DNA of 64,000 nt from an uncultured Pedobacter sp. (GTDB taxonomy: Bacteria > Bacteroidota > Bacteroidia > Sphingobacteriales > Sphingobacteriaceae). Location: the NCBI RefSeq assembly GCF_946479715.1, contig NZ_CAMLHF010000002.1:14034-78033 (forward strand), read 5' to 3'. The position numbers and the translations under genes were made by a program. Below are positions 62,199 through 64,000 of the stretch, one piece after another; within the stretch, counting starts at the first letter, position 1, and every line of letters starts with the position of its first letter. The notes under the pieces are model-generated. The model was not told where the DNA came from, did no database searches, and saw only the letters and a program-made list of their open reading frames with translations.

Positions 62199-62981
62199 TT
62201 ATCGATACCGAAGTTGAACCATAATCCTTTTGCCGTCAATCTTAAATTTAGCGGGCCCCGTTCTTTCGAGCTTATTGAGTAAAGAATAGATATTACTAAA
62301 TCTCGAAGCTGAACCGGTATATAAGGTTTTACCAATATTACCATCGGCATATATTACATGTACACCATACCAGTTTTCAATTTTTTTCATGAGAGACTCA
62401 AGAGTTTCATTCTTGAAGGTAAAGAAACCTTGTTTCCAGGTTATTGCTTCATTTATATCTATGCCATAAATATGGCCGTTCGTATCAATAAGCACTGAAT
62501 GAGGGCTTGGTTTTAAAATCAAGGATTGATCGGTGTTTCTTAAAGTTTTAGATTGGGGCAATAAGCTGACTTGAGGATCATTATTTTCAATTGTACCTCT
62601 ACTCTTAAGGTAAATAAAAAAGCCTGTTGAAAGCGCCAATAGAATAATGGTGGCGGCTCCATATTTTAAGAATTCATAATCCCATTTCTTTGTTAACTCA
62701 GTTTTTGGGTAAATATATACTTCATCTTCAGTAGGTATGCGATCACCATATTTTTCCATAAAGTTTGCAAATGCTGCAGGTGCACTTGTATAACTTCGCA
62801 TCTCCATTAACTCCCCTTGCCTATAAGACGCATCTGTCAACTGATCAAACAAAATCTTGTTTGTCTTGCTTTCAGATATCCATATCTCCAAATCACGCTC
62901 GTCAATTGCGTTCAACTCCCCTCTAATCTGCTTACCTATGAGGGACACTATTCTTTTGATTTGTTCTTCTGATTGCATCAT
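62199..62981 (-). CDS. FecR-like membrane protein lacking the FecR core domain
   Basis: A 260-residue protein: an N-terminal anti-sigma-like cytoplasmic region (1-60), one membrane helix (about 107-125), and a C-terminal DUF4974-type domain (about 185-257, WKQGFFTFKNETLESLMKKIENWYGVHV). In ordinary FecR proteins about 100 residues of FecR core separate the helix from DUF4974; here only about 60 poorly matching residues do. ATG 62979-62981 gives the family-like start; an earlier ATG at 63080 would overlap the ABC transporter gene. No sigma gene is adjacent in the window. Confidence 0.75.
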   Translation of the reverse strand: MMQSEEQIKRIVSLIGKQIRGELNAIDERDLEIWISESKTNKILFDQLTDASYRQGELMEMRSYTSAPAAFANFMEKYGDRIPTEDEVYIYPKTELTKKWDYEFLKYGAATIILLALSTGFFIYLKSRGTIENNDPQVSLLPQSKTLRNTDQSLILKPSPHSVLIDTNGHIYGIDINEAITWKQGFFTFKNETLESLMKKIENWYGVHVIYADGNIGKTLYTGSASRFSNIYSLLNKLERTGPAKFKIDGKRIMVQLRYR

Positions 62982-63039
62982 TTTTCGACTGATGCTATTA
63001 TTACGATGCGAAACCTCAATCGTACCAATCAAATCGTTT

Positions 63040-64000
63040 TTACCTATAACCCATTGCCTGCAGATCAAACAATTCAGCATATCTCCCTTTCTTGAGGATC
63101 AATTCTTCGTGACTGCCGATTTCTATCAATTGACCCTTCTCTAGTACAAGTATTCTATCGGCCATACGCACTGTAGAAAATCGGTGAGAGATCAGTACAG
63201 CAGATTTCCCTTTTGTTAATTCCGCAAAACGTTGAAAAACTTCATATTCAGCCCGTGCATCAAGGGCAGCTGTTGGCTCATCAAGAATTAAGAGTTGTGC
63301 ATCCTTCATATACGCCCTGGCCAGGGCTACTTTTTGCCACTCTCCACCAGACAACTCTACTCCTTGAGAAAACCGTTTGCCAAGCATCTGATCGTAATGC
63401 AAAGGGAGCTTTTCTGCCAACACATCTGCTAAGCTTTGTCTTGCTGAATTTTCGATAAGAGCTCTGTTATCCTGTTCTTGTATGTTCCCAACTGCAATAT
63501 TTTGCGCAAACGTCATTTGGTAACGGAGGTAATCCTGAAATATAACACCAACATTCATCCGCAGTTCATCCAGATCATATTGTTTTAAATCCACCCCATC
63601 CAGCAATATCCTACCCTCTGTTGGGTCATAAAGTCTTGCCAGTAATTTAACCAAAGTTGTTTTGCCAGAGCCGTTCTCTCCCACCAATGCAAGCTTCTCA
63701 TCAGGATGAAGTGTAAAACTTAAATGGCGGTTAGCCCAACGTTCTGAATGTGCGTATTGAAACCCAACATCTTCAAACTTAAAACCTTCTCTAATGGGAT
63801 TTGGGAAAGGCTTAGCCTTTGGTAAATTCCGGATTTTAGCCTCAATTTCAAAAAACTCAAAGAAATCACTAAGATAAATAGCACCTTGAGAAACAGCTGT
63901 AAAACGTAACAACACACCTTCAATTAACGAACGCATCTGCCTGAACGAACCTGCCAGAAATGTAAGTTCACCGATGGTGATGCCTCCACTTATGGTTCTA
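63040..64000 (-). CDS. ABC transporter, fused permease/ATPase (5' end beyond window)
   Basis: The frame is open from the right edge to a stop at 63040 (about 319 residues), so only the end of the membrane domain and the complete ATPase domain are seen. Walker A GENGSGKTT, Q-loop VIFQDYLRY, signature LSGGEWQKVALARA, Walker B LLILDEPTAALD, and H-loop VLISHRFSTV are all intact. An exporter-type half transporter is likely. The substrate is unknown; peptide exporters are common near FecR-like genes in this phylum, but nothing here decides it. Confidence 0.92.
   Translation of the reverse strand, partial: RTISGGITIGELTFLAGSFRQMRSLIEGVLLRFTAVSQGAIYLSDFFEFFEIEAKIRNLPKAKPFPNPIREGFKFEDVGFQYAHSERWANRHLSFTLHPDEKLALVGENGSGKTTLVKLLARLYDPTEGRILLDGVDLKQYDLDELRMNVGVIFQDYLRYQMTFAQNIAVGNIQEQDNRALIENSARQSLADVLAEKLPLHYDQMLGKRFSQGVELSGGEWQKVALARAYMKDAQLLILDEPTAALDARAEYEVFQRFAELTKGKSAVLISHRFSTVRMADRILVLEKGQLIEIGSHEELILKKGRYAELFDLQAMGYR

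Overview
The window looks like chromosome from a member of the Bacteroidota, most likely family Sphingobacteriaceae (Pedobacter or a relative). The reasons are a SusC/SusD pair with its own ECF sigma and FecR anti-sigma genes, a PorT-type type IX secretion protein and a secreted protein with a C-terminal sorting domain, the DUF4974-type FecR tail, AT-rich DNA, and promoters of the Bacteroidota type (TTTG about 19-21 bp upstream of TAnnTTTG). No rRNA, tRNA, CRISPR array, insertion sequence or prophage was seen. Both window edges cut genes: an aldehyde dehydrogenase at the left and an ABC transporter at the right, both on the minus strand.

Region 1 (1-12619, all minus strand) is the most unusual part. 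Read in the direction of transcription it holds an ECF sigma factor, a FecR anti-sigma factor, a SusC receptor with an N-terminal STN signalling domain, a SusD lipoprotein, an ethanolamine-type APC permease, a glutamine-synthetase-like gamma-glutamyl ligase, an iron-dependent alcohol dehydrogenase, a PuuD-like gamma-glutamyl hydrolase and an aldehyde dehydrogenase. From susC onward the gaps are at most 41 bp, with two 4-bp overlaps. I infer a self-regulated outer-membrane uptake system feeding a glutamylated ethanolamine (amino alcohol) pathway: ligation to glutamate, oxidation of the alcohol to aldehyde, then to acid, then hydrolysis to glutamate plus glycine.

Region 2 (12620-19994) is a TetR-controlled RND efflux operon (TetR, TolC-like protein, membrane fusion lipoprotein, RND pump). 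Three copies of a 13-bp palindrome, TRAACAGTGTTYA, lie in front of tetR and in front of the pump genes. A small PEGA-like secreted protein follows a perfect terminator.

Region 3 (20000-33722) carries APC permeases, a membrane pyrophosphatase with a long structured leader, a MarC-family protein, a possible 37-residue membrane protein, and a minus-strand operon of dCMP deaminase, guaA, a periplasmic-binding-like lipoprotein and an RsmB-like methyltransferase. A sugar-type MFS carrier and a LysE exporter follow. It also holds two notable non-coding repeats (20027-20115 and 21674-21764).

Region 4 (33793-47255, minus strand) is core metabolism and envelope biogenesis: purF, murI, two Skp/OmpH chaperones, bamA, uppS, a DUF6089 protein, nadK, a CBS protein, an alpha/beta hydrolase, a YqeY protein, a short-chain dehydrogenase, porT and ubiE/menG. 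Region 5 (47308-61944) has engB, a UbiA prenyltransferase, an M3 peptidase, an APC permease with two hydrophilic insertions, a candidate small RNA, kup, a T9SS cargo-like protein, an FAH hydrolase, an M23 peptidase, bcp, a hybrid histidine kinase and a second sugar-type MFS carrier. The right end has a FecR-like protein lacking the FecR core, next to the cut ABC transporter.
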